Source of the DNA: Clostridium sp. SY8519
GTDB lineage: Bacteria; Bacillota; Clostridia; Lachnospirales; Lachnospiraceae
DNA: 64,000 nucleotides
Reading direction: 5' to 3'
NCBI RefSeq assembly: GCF_000270305.1
Contig: NC_015737.1
Span: forward strand, 863,501-927,500
Shown here in pieces: positions 54,943 through 63,179 of the stretch (within the stretch, counting starts at the first letter, position 1; the number at the start of each line of letters is the position of its first letter). The translations under genes and the position numbers were made by a program. The notes beneath the pieces were generated by a model. The model did no database searches. It was not told the origin of the DNA and worked only from the letters and a program-made list of their open reading frames with translations.

Positions 54943-56624
54943 TCGGATATTTGTGTAAATACGCTCCGGTGGAAATCCTGGAGGCTTTCGGCGAAACCGT
55001 ACAGCTGTTAGAACCCCATGTCACCGATTTTTCCCAGGCAGACAGCATTATGCATGCCAATATCTGTTCCTTCACCAAAGCCGCCCTGGAAGAATTCAGC
55101 AAAGGGGCCTATGACGGCCTGCTGCTGACCTCCTGCTGTGACAGCGGGCGCCGTCTCTATGATGTTCTGAAGGAACAGCATCCGGACCGTTTTATTTACT
55201 GTCTGGATCTGCCGCACAAAATCAACGAATTCACGGTTTCCCTGTATGAAGAGGAATTCCGGAAGCTGATCCGCGCCTACGAAGCATATTCCGGCAGACA
55301 CTTTTCCACAGACCGTCTGCGTGCTATCTGCAGCCGCAAACGGGAAGCCGCCTTGCTGCGGACTGCGCCCCAGGCAGCCCCGGATCTGAAAGTGGCTCTG
55401 GTGGGCGCGCGGCCCGGCTCCGATATCAAGAACCTCCTCGCCAATCACAACGTGGAGCTGGTCGCGGACCTGACCTGCACCGGAACCATCCGCTCCTATA
55501 AAACCGGCGAAGCCAATCCCCTGAATGACTACAGCTTTCAGCTGTTAAACCAGCTGCCCTGCATGCGCATGGCCCATGGCACCAACCGGGAGCGTTTTCT
55601 GGAGACTCTGGCCGACCGGATCGACGGCATGATTTACCATACCATCCAGTTCTGTGATATCTACGCCTACGAATATTCCCGTTTGAAGGAACTGGGGGAT
55701 CTCCCGATCCTGAAACTGGAAACCGATGCCACCACACAGAGCAGCGGGCAGATTCTGACCCGTCTGGAAGCATTTTTAGAAGCGCTTCGCGCGCAGAAAG
55801 GCTCCCGCAGACCGGCGGGACGCATTCACACCATCAGAAAGGGACAGCCTATGTATGTAATGGGAATTGACAGCGGGTCTACTTCTACCAACGCTGTCAT
55901 AATCAATGAACAAAAACAGATCCTCGCCTCCGCGGTACGCCGTACCGGGGCCAAAAGCGGGGAAAGCGCCGACATGATTCTGGAAGAAGTCCTGAAGCAG
56001 GCCGGAATTTCCAGCGATCAGCTTGCCTCCGTCGTATCCACCGGATACGGACGCGTCAGCATCCCCTTTGCGGACCGCAGCGTCACCGAAATCAGCTGCC
56101 ACGGCAGGGGAGCCCGTTTTCTGAATCCTTCCGTTCATACCATACTGGATATCGGCGGCCAGGACTCCAAGGCCATCCGCCTGAATGAGCAGGGCGATGT
56201 GGCGGATTTTGTAATGAATGATAAATGCGCCGCCGGCACCGGACGGTTTCTGGAGATGATGGCCCGTACGCTGGAACTGGATATCAATGACCTGGGGCCG
56301 GTTTCCCTGAACTGGAAGGAAGAAATACAGATCAGCAGCATGTGTTCTGTGTTTGCGGAATCCGAGGTGATTTCCCTGATCGCCCAAAACAAGGATACGG
56401 CGGATATCGCCCACGGCATTCATGAAGCCATCGTCGGACGGGCGCTGTCCCTGATGAAGCGTGTCGGCCTGGAACCGGGCTTCATGATGACCGGCGGTGT
56501 AGCCAGAAATCCCGGCGTCGTCAAAGTGCTGGAACAGCAGCTTGGCGCCCCTGTTTTCCTGTGTGCTGAGCCGGAAATTGTAGGTGCCCTGGGCGCCGCG
56601 CTCTACGCCCTGGAAAAAGACTGA
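54939..56624 (+). CDS. Fused dehydratase subunit and activator ATPase
   Basis: 561 residues. Residues about 1-298 form a second dehydratase subunit (YAPVEILEAFGETVQLLEPH, CSFTKAALEEF, LTSCCDSGRRLYDVL, LDLPHKINEF). Residues about 305-561 are a BadF/HgdC-type activator: GIDSGSTSTNAVII (phosphate loop), LDIGGQDSKAI, DKCAAGTGRFLEMMA and SSMCSVFAESEVISLIA, with one Cys each for the bridging 4Fe-4S cluster. The activator uses ATP to inject the electron that starts the cycle. Normally these are two genes. An internal ATG at 55851 with AAAGGGA in front might also give the free activator. Confidence 0.9.
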   Translation: MIGYLCKYAPVEILEAFGETVQLLEPHVTDFSQADSIMHANICSFTKAALEEFSKGAYDGLLLTSCCDSGRRLYDVLKEQHPDRFIYCLDLPHKINEFTVSLYEEEFRKLIRAYEAYSGRHFSTDRLRAICSRKREAALLRTAPQAAPDLKVALVGARPGSDIKNLLANHNVELVADLTCTGTIRSYKTGEANPLNDYSFQLLNQLPCMRMAHGTNRERFLETLADRIDGMIYHTIQFCDIYAYEYSRLKELGDLPILKLETDATTQSSGQILTRLEAFLEALRAQKGSRRPAGRIHTIRKGQPMYVMGIDSGSTSTNAVIINEQKQILASAVRRTGAKSGESADMILEEVLKQAGISSDQLASVVSTGYGRVSIPFADRSVTEISCHGRGARFLNPSVHTILDIGGQDSKAIRLNEQGDVADFVMNDKCAAGTGRFLEMMARTLELDINDLGPVSLNWKEEIQISSMCSVFAESEVISLIAQNKDTADIAHGIHEAIVGRALSLMKRVGLEPGFMMTGGVARNPGVVKVLEQQLGAPVFLCAEPEIVGALGAALYALEKD

Positions 56625-56628
56625 AAAT

Positions 56629-56672
56629 CCGGCTGCCCGGGCATCTGTATAAGCCCGGGCAGCCGGATCTGC
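56629..56672. terminator. Strong hairpin between convergent operons
   Basis: ATCCGGCTGCCCGGGC pairs with GCCCGGGCAGCCGGAT around a ten-base loop. A T-rich tract follows on the minus strand, which suits the dCMP deaminase operon; on the plus strand T-richness is weaker. Confidence 0.85.
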
Positions 56673-56676
56673 TGTT

Positions 56677-57165
56677 CTAAAGATGAATTTCGATTTTTCG
56701 GCCGGTATGCTCATAGCGGTAGAAGGACACGCCTGCCGCTTTCAGCATCCGTTTGGAAGCAATGACGGACGCGGTCTGCTCATACTTGTCTTCTGCGTAA
56801 ATCACCGTCTTGATTCCGCACTGGATGATGGCCTTTGCGCACTCGTTGCAGGGAAACAGGGAAACATAGAGCTTCGCCCCCTCCAGGCTTCCGCCTCTGT
56901 AGTTTAAAATGGCGTTCAGCTCGCTGTGGGTGGAATAGAGATATTTGATATCCAGCGGTTCGTCCGCTTCTCTGGCCCAGGGAAACACATCATCGGAACA
57001 CCCCAGGGGAAAACCGTTGTATCCCATGGACAGGATCTTGTTGTCCTGGCTCACAATGCAGGCGCCTACCTGTGTGTTGGGATCCTTGGACCGCATGGCC
57101 GACAGCTTCGCCACTCCCATGAAATACTCATCCCAGGTAATATAATCGGTTCGTTTGTCACTCAT
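56677..57165 (-). CDS. Deoxycytidylate (dCMP) deaminase
   Basis: 162 residues. Zinc-dependent deaminase: THSELNAILNY (His ligand and catalytic Glu) and FPCNECAKAII (PCxxC ligands), with KDPNTQVGACIV and GYNGFPLGCSD earlier, as in ComEB/dCMP deaminases. It turns dCMP into dUMP for thymidylate synthesis. The ATG at 57165 overlaps the stop of the phosphatase-like gene by eight bases (ATGAGTGA), so it is translated by reinitiation. Confidence 0.95.
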   Translation of the reverse strand: MSDKRTDYITWDEYFMGVAKLSAMRSKDPNTQVGACIVSQDNKILSMGYNGFPLGCSDDVFPWAREADEPLDIKYLYSTHSELNAILNYRGGSLEGAKLYVSLFPCNECAKAIIQCGIKTVIYAEDKYEQTASVIASKRMLKAAGVSFYRYEHTGRKIEIHL

Positions 57166-57673
57166 CCTCTGCTCCGTTCTGCTCCGCTGCCTCCTGCGGC
57201 ACTGCTTCCACTTCCCGGAAGAAATCCCCTTCATTCAGGACTTCTGCCAGCTTGGTCACTGTCTTCTCAATGGCTTCATAGCAAAGCCCGTAGGTCACAA
57301 TTTCCTGTCCGCAGGGGTCAAAAATCTCCAGTTCATCACCGGTGATGTCCGTCAGGACATAAAGATTTTTCGCTTTTGGAAATTTCGTTTCGATTGTCTC
57401 CCGGATCGCTGTTTCAAAGGTAATCACCAGCGTATCATCACCGAAATCCTCTTCTGTCAGCGCCTTGGAGGTAAAATTCCCCATCTGGATGCCGTTGCTG
57501 ATCAGCACGGCTTCTGCCTTCTGATTCATCGGCTCCGGGAAGAGCACCGATACGCCACGGGACAATATCTCCGGCCGATGCCATAAGGGCTTCTGTTTCA
57601 GCAGCTCGGCCGCCATCACTTCCCGGCAGTTGCCTGCCCGCCCTACAAATACGATTCTGTCAAATTCCCTCAT
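57158..57673 (-). CDS. LMW protein phosphatase-like protein lacking its nucleophile
   Basis: 171 residues of the low-molecular-weight tyrosine/arginine phosphatase fold (YwlE-like by position). Family members have CTGNTCRSPMAE at the N-terminus; here the aligned loop is FVGRAGNCREVMAAELL, so the first Cys, the nucleophile of CX5R, is Gly, while the second Cys and Arg remain. The Asp-Pro of the acid loop is recognisable in IFDPCGQ. Probably a pseudoenzyme that binds rather than cleaves phospho groups. It lies between Sua5 and dCMP deaminase, an order seen in Firmicutes, where the sugar isomerase RpiB is usually also present but is missing here. Confidence 0.75.
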   Translation of the reverse strand: MREFDRIVFVGRAGNCREVMAAELLKQKPLWHRPEILSRGVSVLFPEPMNQKAEAVLISNGIQMGNFTSKALTEEDFGDDTLVITFETAIRETIETKFPKAKNLYVLTDITGDELEIFDPCGQEIVTYGLCYEAIEKTVTKLAEVLNEGDFFREVEAVPQEAAEQNGAEDE

Positions 57674-57745
57674 AATAATCTGTAAAAACCTTTCTCCTCT
57701 GTAGCCGTCAGCACAAGCAGCAGTCCCAGCCTGCCCGGTGCCGGC

Positions 57746-58804
57746 TTATACATGGATCACCTGATGGCCGGCAGCCTTCAGCATCCGGTTCATAATCGCC
57801 GCGCCGATTCCATCTTCAGGAAAACTCTCCGAGTAGATACAGTCCACGTCTGCCTGATCAAATTCCCGCAGAATCCCATAAAGATTATGGGCAATCGTCT
57901 CTTCTTTCTGCCGCTGGCCAATGCTTTTGATCACTGCCTGGTCCAGCGTTCCGTACCGTTCTCTGGTTTCATCCGTGCAGAGAATGCCGCAGCGTTCTCC
58001 CTTTCGGAGGCTTTCCTCCGCCAGACCGCGGATCTTTTCGGCCGCGCGGTCCACCGGACCGCTGACCAGAACCATTCGGGCCTTCGGGGCGTAATGCCGG
58101 TATTTCATGCCCGGCGCCTTTGGCCGTACGCTGCTGTCCGGACTGATAAATCCCGGGTCATTCCACACCGTTCCGATCACCTGCTCCAGCATCTCTTTGG
58201 TAATGTAGCCCGGGCGCAGGATCATGGGCACTTCTTCACTCAGATCCACAATAGTGGATTCCAGGCCGATGCCTACTGCTCCGCCATCCAGGATCAGCGG
58301 GATCCTGCCCTGCAGATCTTCATACACATGTCTGGCCAGTGTCGGGCTGGGCCGCCCGGACGTGTTGGCGCTGGGAGCCGCGATATAACCGCCGCTCTCC
58401 CGGATTAACGCCGCCGCCACCGGATGGGAGGGCATCCGCACCGCCACCGTATCCATGCCGCCGGTCGTCTCACGGGGTACACATTCGCTTTTGCGGAAAA
58501 TCATTGTCAACGGCCCCGGCCAGAAGGCTTCCGCCAGCAAAGCGGCCTCTCGCGGCAGATCCGCTGTAATCTTTTTCAGCGCGTCATACGCGCAGATATG
58601 AACGATCAGCGGATTGTCTGAGGGTCTTCCCTTGGCGGCATAGATCCTGCGGGCGCCTTCCGGCAGAAGCGCATCTGCCCCCAGTCCGTATACCGTCTCT
58701 GTGGGAAATGCCACCAGTTCCCCCCGGCGGATCAGAGCCGCCGCTTCTTTTATAATTTCCGGATCCGGATGATCCCGATCAACTGTTCTGATTACTGTTT
58801 CCAT
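57746..58804 (-). CDS. Threonylcarbamoyl-AMP synthase (Sua5/YwlC)
   Basis: 352 residues. The YrdC domain (about 1-200) shows FPTETVYGLGADA, KGRPSDNPLIVHI and SANTSGRPSPT; the Sua5 C-terminal domain (about 230-352) begins at RPKAPGMKYRHYAPKA and ends at NRMLKAAGHQVIHV. It makes threonylcarbamoyl-AMP for the t6A modification of ANN-decoding tRNAs. The ATG at 58804 lies seven bases after AGGAAG. It heads the three-gene run with the phosphatase-like and dCMP deaminase genes. Confidence 0.95.
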   Translation of the reverse strand: METVIRTVDRDHPDPEIIKEAAALIRRGELVAFPTETVYGLGADALLPEGARRIYAAKGRPSDNPLIVHICAYDALKKITADLPREAALLAEAFWPGPLTMIFRKSECVPRETTGGMDTVAVRMPSHPVAAALIRESGGYIAAPSANTSGRPSPTLARHVYEDLQGRIPLILDGGAVGIGLESTIVDLSEEVPMILRPGYITKEMLEQVIGTVWNDPGFISPDSSVRPKAPGMKYRHYAPKARMVLVSGPVDRAAEKIRGLAEESLRKGERCGILCTDETRERYGTLDQAVIKSIGQRQKEETIAHNLYGILREFDQADVDCIYSESFPEDGIGAAIMNRMLKAAGHQVIHV

Positions 58805-58851
58805 GTTCTTACTTCCTGTTTCTCTGCAGACGGACGCTATCCGGCAGCCAG

Positions 58852-60576
58852 TCAGGATGCTGTATACTTGCTGATGACACTCCACACATCACTGGTCTCG
58901 TAGCCGGATTTCCAGAAGGCCGCTCCGGCCAGTTTTTTCGTCTGCATGACTTTCAGCTTTGTCTGCAGGGACCGGGCATCTTCCAGCCAGATCTGATAAG
59001 TGCTTCCGTCTTTTTGATAAGTTGCATAATTCTGGGAAGTCCTGTCATCCCATTCCGCGCTGACTCCCACAGATTTTAACAGCTTCCGGGCGCCTTCCAT
59101 CCCATAGGTCGTACAGGAAGGTGTACCGGATCCCTTCGTCTCCCAGAGTCTGGTATAAAACGGCAGTCCCAGAACCAGCTGATCCGCCGGCACATCTTTT
59201 AACATTGCGGTCACGCTGTCTTCCACATAACTCAGGGAAGATACACTGCCGGCCTCTGATCCTTTGAAATGCTCATCATAAGCCATGAGTATCACAAAAT
59301 CGGCAAATTTCGCCTCTTCACTCCGATAGTACACACCGGTATATGCAGAGGGCGGATAATTGTCCACCGACAGCACCAGTCCGTTGTTGGAGCATTTTAC
59401 GGATAATTCCCGGATAAATTCAATAAAGCCGTAGCCTACGGAGTTTTTCAGCGCTTCAAAATCCACGTTGATTCCGTCGATATTGGCGGCAATTGCCTGG
59501 GCCACCAGATTGTTGATCAGCTGATCCCTGCTGCTGGTGGTGTTCAGCACCTTTGCCGTGTCTACGCTGCTGTTTTCCAGATTGCTGACCAGGGCCCACA
59601 CCTGCACATTTTGCTTATGGCAGGCCGCAGCATACGAAGCGCTGGCGTAAGACTGGATGCCGCCTTTGCTGTCATTCAGATAAAACCAGGTCGGCGAAAC
59701 CACATTGATTCCCGGAGATTTCTTCAGTACGTCGTCGATTCTGCTGTTTGCGGATGTGTTCGTCACCTGATGCCATACCAGATTCACCGGATCGGTTCTG
59801 GTGATATGCGCGTGCTCCGCTGCTTTGAATTTACTGGTAAAGGTCTCGGTGGTCTCGCTGCCCAGCATACGGTTCTGGATATATCCCACGGCACCGTCTT
59901 CTGTGCAGACCGCGGACCAGTTCTCATAGGTCTCCTGTACGGTAACTTTCGTACCGCGCTCCACCTCCGCGACAACCCCGCTCTTGTATCCGCCCTTGGC
60001 CCGGATCTGGGTTTTCCGCTTGACGGTCCGGTACTTCACCTTGCCCCACTGGTCGGACAGGACCACGCGGTTGGGCTTTTTAAAGTAGCTGATACGGATA
60101 TTCGTATATTTCTTTACAAATGACAGAGAAAGGTACGCGGTATCATCCCGGATTTCCACGATCTTGTATTTCGCGTTCTTCTGCGCTTTGTTGACCGTAT
60201 AGGTCTTCGTATCCGCCGCCGCGCTGATGATATCGTTTCCATCGACATAGCGGAGCACCTTCTCAGTCGGGTCCCAGAAAAACCGGGCGTTGATCCCGCT
60301 CTGCACCTCACTGATCGGCACATATCCTTCGTCGCCTTCCAGGTATCCGTTTGTTCCGGCCTGTGTTCCGTTCTTTACAATGTACATTTCATCAGAAGTC
60401 TGCAGGCCGTAATAATCGTTCAGATTGACTTTTTCTTTGGATGGTGAATATCTCCTGGCATAGATGAATATGCCGGCCGCCACCAGGATCACAGCCAGGA
60501 TCACAACCGGCAGGAGGATCCGCATCGGATTTCTTCTATGTGTGCGGGCGCCCCGATATCTTGGTCTTTTGCTCAT
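58852..60576 (-). CDS. Membrane-anchored SH3/GH18 glycosidase
   Basis: 574 residues. An N-terminal anchor (about 15-40, RILLPVVILAVILVAAGIFIY) places it outside. A copper-amine-oxidase-N-like strand region (GYVPISEVQSGINARFFWDP) and an SH3-like segment (about 190-240, YKSGVVAEVERGTKVTVQETYENW) lead to the GH18 barrel (about 250-574). The catalytic motif DGINVDFEAL keeps the acid Glu. Such YaaH-like enzymes act on peptidoglycan or chitin-like polymers at the surface or in spores. The ATG at 60576 follows GGGAGAAA. A terminator-like hairpin lies downstream. Confidence 0.85.
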   Translation of the reverse strand: MSKRPRYRGARTHRRNPMRILLPVVILAVILVAAGIFIYARRYSPSKEKVNLNDYYGLQTSDEMYIVKNGTQAGTNGYLEGDEGYVPISEVQSGINARFFWDPTEKVLRYVDGNDIISAAADTKTYTVNKAQKNAKYKIVEIRDDTAYLSLSFVKKYTNIRISYFKKPNRVVLSDQWGKVKYRTVKRKTQIRAKGGYKSGVVAEVERGTKVTVQETYENWSAVCTEDGAVGYIQNRMLGSETTETFTSKFKAAEHAHITRTDPVNLVWHQVTNTSANSRIDDVLKKSPGINVVSPTWFYLNDSKGGIQSYASASYAAACHKQNVQVWALVSNLENSSVDTAKVLNTTSSRDQLINNLVAQAIAANIDGINVDFEALKNSVGYGFIEFIRELSVKCSNNGLVLSVDNYPPSAYTGVYYRSEEAKFADFVILMAYDEHFKGSEAGSVSSLSYVEDSVTAMLKDVPADQLVLGLPFYTRLWETKGSGTPSCTTYGMEGARKLLKSVGVSAEWDDRTSQNYATYQKDGSTYQIWLEDARSLQTKLKVMQTKKLAGAAFWKSGYETSDVWSVISKYTAS

Positions 60577-60708
60577 AGTACATTTCTCCCTGTTATGCAT
60601 ACATAGTAATTCCTGTATAGTATACCCTATCCCTGCGGTCAACGCAAATTTCCGGAAAAATCTGCTGGTATCCTTTCAGTAAAAGTTCTGAAATAAAACG
60701 AATAAAAC

Positions 60709-60733
60709 TGCCCCGGGCACATCACCCGGGGCA
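60709..60733 (-). terminator. Terminator downstream of the 72-aa gene
   Basis: TGCCCCGGG/CCCGGGGCA stem with a 7-base loop, followed on the minus strand by GTTTTATT. Confidence 0.75.
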
Positions 60734-60763
60734 GAACACTAAGGGACCTTTTTGTTTCATGGC

Positions 60764-60982
60764 TTAGAGGCAGTCTCCGGCAATCCGGTTGATCCGGATC
60801 GCTTTCAGACTCCCACGGTTGTTGAAAATGTAATCGCGCATAAAGGAATCATCTTCATGCACGTGGATCGCATCACAGACTGCCAGGAAATCCGCCGGTT
60901 TCCCATCCAGGAAAATCCCGATCCCCTGCCGGTCGTAATACTGAAGTTCTGCAAAGACCAGTTCCTTCTTATTTGTATTCAT
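60764..60982 (-). CDS. Conserved-looking small protein, unknown
   Basis: 72 residues with no recognised family. Mixed alpha/beta composition (ELVFAELQYYDRQGIGIFLD, PADFLAVCDAIHVHEDDSFM); no signal or membrane segment. CAGGGG nine bases before the ATG and a terminator about 30 bases after the stop support a real gene. It lies upstream of the GH18 gene on the same strand but is separately terminated. Confidence 0.5.
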   Translation of the reverse strand: MNTNKKELVFAELQYYDRQGIGIFLDGKPADFLAVCDAIHVHEDDSFMRDYIFNNRGSLKAIRINRIAGDCL

Positions 60983-61983
60983 GGCACCAGCCCCTGTCTG
61001 TCTTTTCCTTTCCCATATGCTTTCATTCTCCTCATTTTCCTCTGATCACCCGGGGCCGTACCCGGCCCGCGGGTCCCTTCCACGTTACACGATTCTTCCG
61101 GTTGCTCCCCCAGCATTCAGCAGACAGCGCGCCGCTGATACCGGTAAGTTGTGTGAAAATACGTCAATTAAGTCCGTTTCCGGGGATCCGCCCTGTACAG
61201 AGGGATCCTGTGATATATTTCAAATGCAGAAATTGCCGGTTTCTGCTGTTCTGCGCGGAATGTAACCTGCATCTTTCTTCCCTTCTGTTATCCCTTTTCC
61301 TTTCTTAAAAATATAGTTTTCAGTTTCCTATCATTATGAAAATGATAAATAAAAATCCCGCAGCAAAACGCTGATTCACCTGCCTCTCTTTCCCCGCCTG
61401 CATCGGCAGAACCGGAAGTACAAAACGCGCTGCAGCCGGCAAGGGTTTCTCAGAGCCTCATGCACATACAAATACTTCCAAAAATCATACAAATCCAATA
61501 CCGGGAAAATAAGAGATTCGGCCATCGGCTGTATCAGCCGGGAACTTCAGATTGTTCCGCCGTATGCTGCGCCCAGAAAGCGCGGAACCGCGCAGGGCAG
61601 GAACTCTGCAGCATTGCTCTTTCGATCCATCTGCATGACTGCTCTTATTTTGTTTTAACACATGTACAAACACAGCGCAATTGTCGCAATTTACAAAAAT
61701 AATTCCTCTGTTTTAGATACCTATACCTAAAGTTTTAGCAGGAAACACTGTTTTCCGCTCTCTTTTCCCTCTAAATCCGGGATTTATCCACTTGGGAACC
61801 CCTCCGGAAAATCTGGTCATTTTCCACAGTCTCCGGTTTTATGATCCGGCGCATCCCCACGCTTCCCGCTCTGCTTTCCGTAATAAAAATTTCATAATTC
61901 CAACGCCCTCCGGAAAAGCCGAAACCCTTGACGAACAGGCGGATTGCGGATATACTTGTTAACCTATAAAGGAGAAAAATACT
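60983..61983. other. 1-kb region without a recognised gene
   Basis: Apart from the mecA promoter at its right end, nothing could be assigned. Several moderate GC-rich hairpins are present (for example GGATCC...GGATCC at 61185-61209), but none matches SRP RNA, RNase P, tmRNA or 6S RNA closely enough to name. Confidence 0.5.
61928..61956 (+). promoter_or_regulatory. Promoter of mecA
   Basis: TTGACG (61928-61933) and TATACT (61951-61956), spacing 17, with AAAGGAGA following before the ATG. Confidence 0.8.
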
Positions 61984-62754
61984 ATGAAAATTGAACGATT
62001 AAATGATCGTCAGATCCGCTGCACCCTGACGAAGCAGGATCTGGATTCCCGCTCCATCAAGCTCAGCGAACTGGCCTACGGCTCCAAAAAAACAAAACAG
62101 CTCTTTCGCGATATGATGCAGATGGCGGCCGATGACCTTAATTTTCACGTTGACGATATTCCACTGATGATCGAGGCTATCCCCCTTCCCAAGGAATCCA
62201 TCGCGCTGATCATCTCCAAAGTGGACTCCCCCGATGAGCTTGACACCCGTTTTTCCAGCTTCACACAGAACATGAACCTGGACGAAGATGATCCTGACTT
62301 TGCCAGCGGTGAAGACGCCGATCTGGAGGATGATACAGACAGCTTCATGGATCTGATCAATCAGATCCGCGAAAAACATGCCAAGAATCAGACGCAGGAG
62401 GACGGCAGCGCCGACAACAAGCCATCCGCCGGCCAAAACGGCCGCGGCTCCCAGCCTTCCCGTAAGGTCCGGATCTATTCCTTTTCCGATCTTGACCTGG
62501 CGATCCGGCTGGCCCATTCCCTGCAGCATTTCTATACCGGCGAAAACACCCTGTACAAAGATCCCACCGGCGGCACCTACCGCCTGGCTCTCCATCAGGG
62601 CAGCCACAGCGATTCGGACTTTGACCGGATCTGCCATGCCGCGGCGGAATACCTCCACCCGGAGAAAAATGCCGCCGGACTGGAATCCTATTTCCGGGAG
62701 CATTTCCGCATGATTCTGCCGGAAAACGCGCTGCAGCTCCTTGCGGAGGTCTGA
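61984..62754 (+). CDS. mecA: Clp adaptor protein MecA
   Basis: 256 residues. The N-terminal substrate-binding domain (MKIERLNDRQIRCTLTKQDLDSRSIKLSELAYGS, written as two pieces: MKIERLNDRQIRCTLTKQDL and KLSELAYGS) and the C-terminal Clp-binding domain (YSFSDLDLAIRLAH to EHFRMILPENAL) are linked by an acidic region (about 90-150). It delivers substrates to ClpC-ClpP protease. A good promoter precedes it. The IS1182 element begins about 110 bases after the stop. Confidence 0.9.
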   Translation: MKIERLNDRQIRCTLTKQDLDSRSIKLSELAYGSKKTKQLFRDMMQMAADDLNFHVDDIPLMIEAIPLPKESIALIISKVDSPDELDTRFSSFTQNMNLDEDDPDFASGEDADLEDDTDSFMDLINQIREKHAKNQTQEDGSADNKPSAGQNGRGSQPSRKVRIYSFSDLDLAIRLAHSLQHFYTGENTLYKDPTGGTYRLALHQGSHSDSDFDRICHAAAEYLHPEKNAAGLESYFREHFRMILPENALQLLAEV

Positions 62755-62865
62755 ACCTGGAGTATGTCGGAATCGATCGGACGACTAAGCCGGAGAGAAG
62801 TCCGGACCGGAAGTCCTCCTTCCGGCGCCTGAGAACGCGTACACAAAACAAATATTTCTAAAAAA
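62755..62865 (+). other. Gene-free 3' region of mecA
   Basis: Includes a CCGGAAG/CTTCCGG hairpin around 62808-62825 that may terminate mecA. No T-tract is present; the IS element follows. Confidence 0.5.
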
Positions 62866-62896
62866 GGGGCTGTCGGGAAATAGACGGCTAAAAACG

Positions 62897-62933
62897 GGAT
62901 CCGTCCAGACTCGAAATGAGTTTGGTCGGATCC
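62897..62933 (+). terminator. Hairpin inside the left end of the IS
   Basis: GGATCCGTCCAGACTC and GAGTTTGGTCGGATCC pair at 14 of 16 positions and are followed by TTTTCTG. It probably blocks readthrough transcription into the transposase. Confidence 0.7.
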
Positions 62934-63158
62934 TTTTCTGTTCATATGATCTGGCTCATAAACCTTGCGTGCCGAATGTATGACATCACCAGAGGATGGA
63001 TCCCGCAAGGCTGATATCCCAAGTTCTCCCCGAACTGATCATATTGACTCTGGCAAACAGCCACCGCGAAAGCGACTGTCAGGGCTGGCGTCCGCAGATA
63101 GGACTGACATCTTTGAAATAAAAGAAAAAAGATGGCCGTTTCTGACCACCTTTCTCCC

Positions 63159-63178
63159 GTTACATTGTATAATGTAAC
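63159..63178 (+). promoter_or_regulatory. Palindrome overlapping the transposase promoter
   Basis: GTTACATT/AATGTAAC with a GTAT spacer includes TATAAT (63168-63173) and ends two bases before the transposase ATG. It may be an operator or limit translation. Confidence 0.5.
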
Positions 63179-63179
63179 T

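Noticed and set aside
61185..61260. Structured RNA in the 1-kb gap before mecA
   Set aside because: Hairpins are weak and no known RNA signature could be matched.
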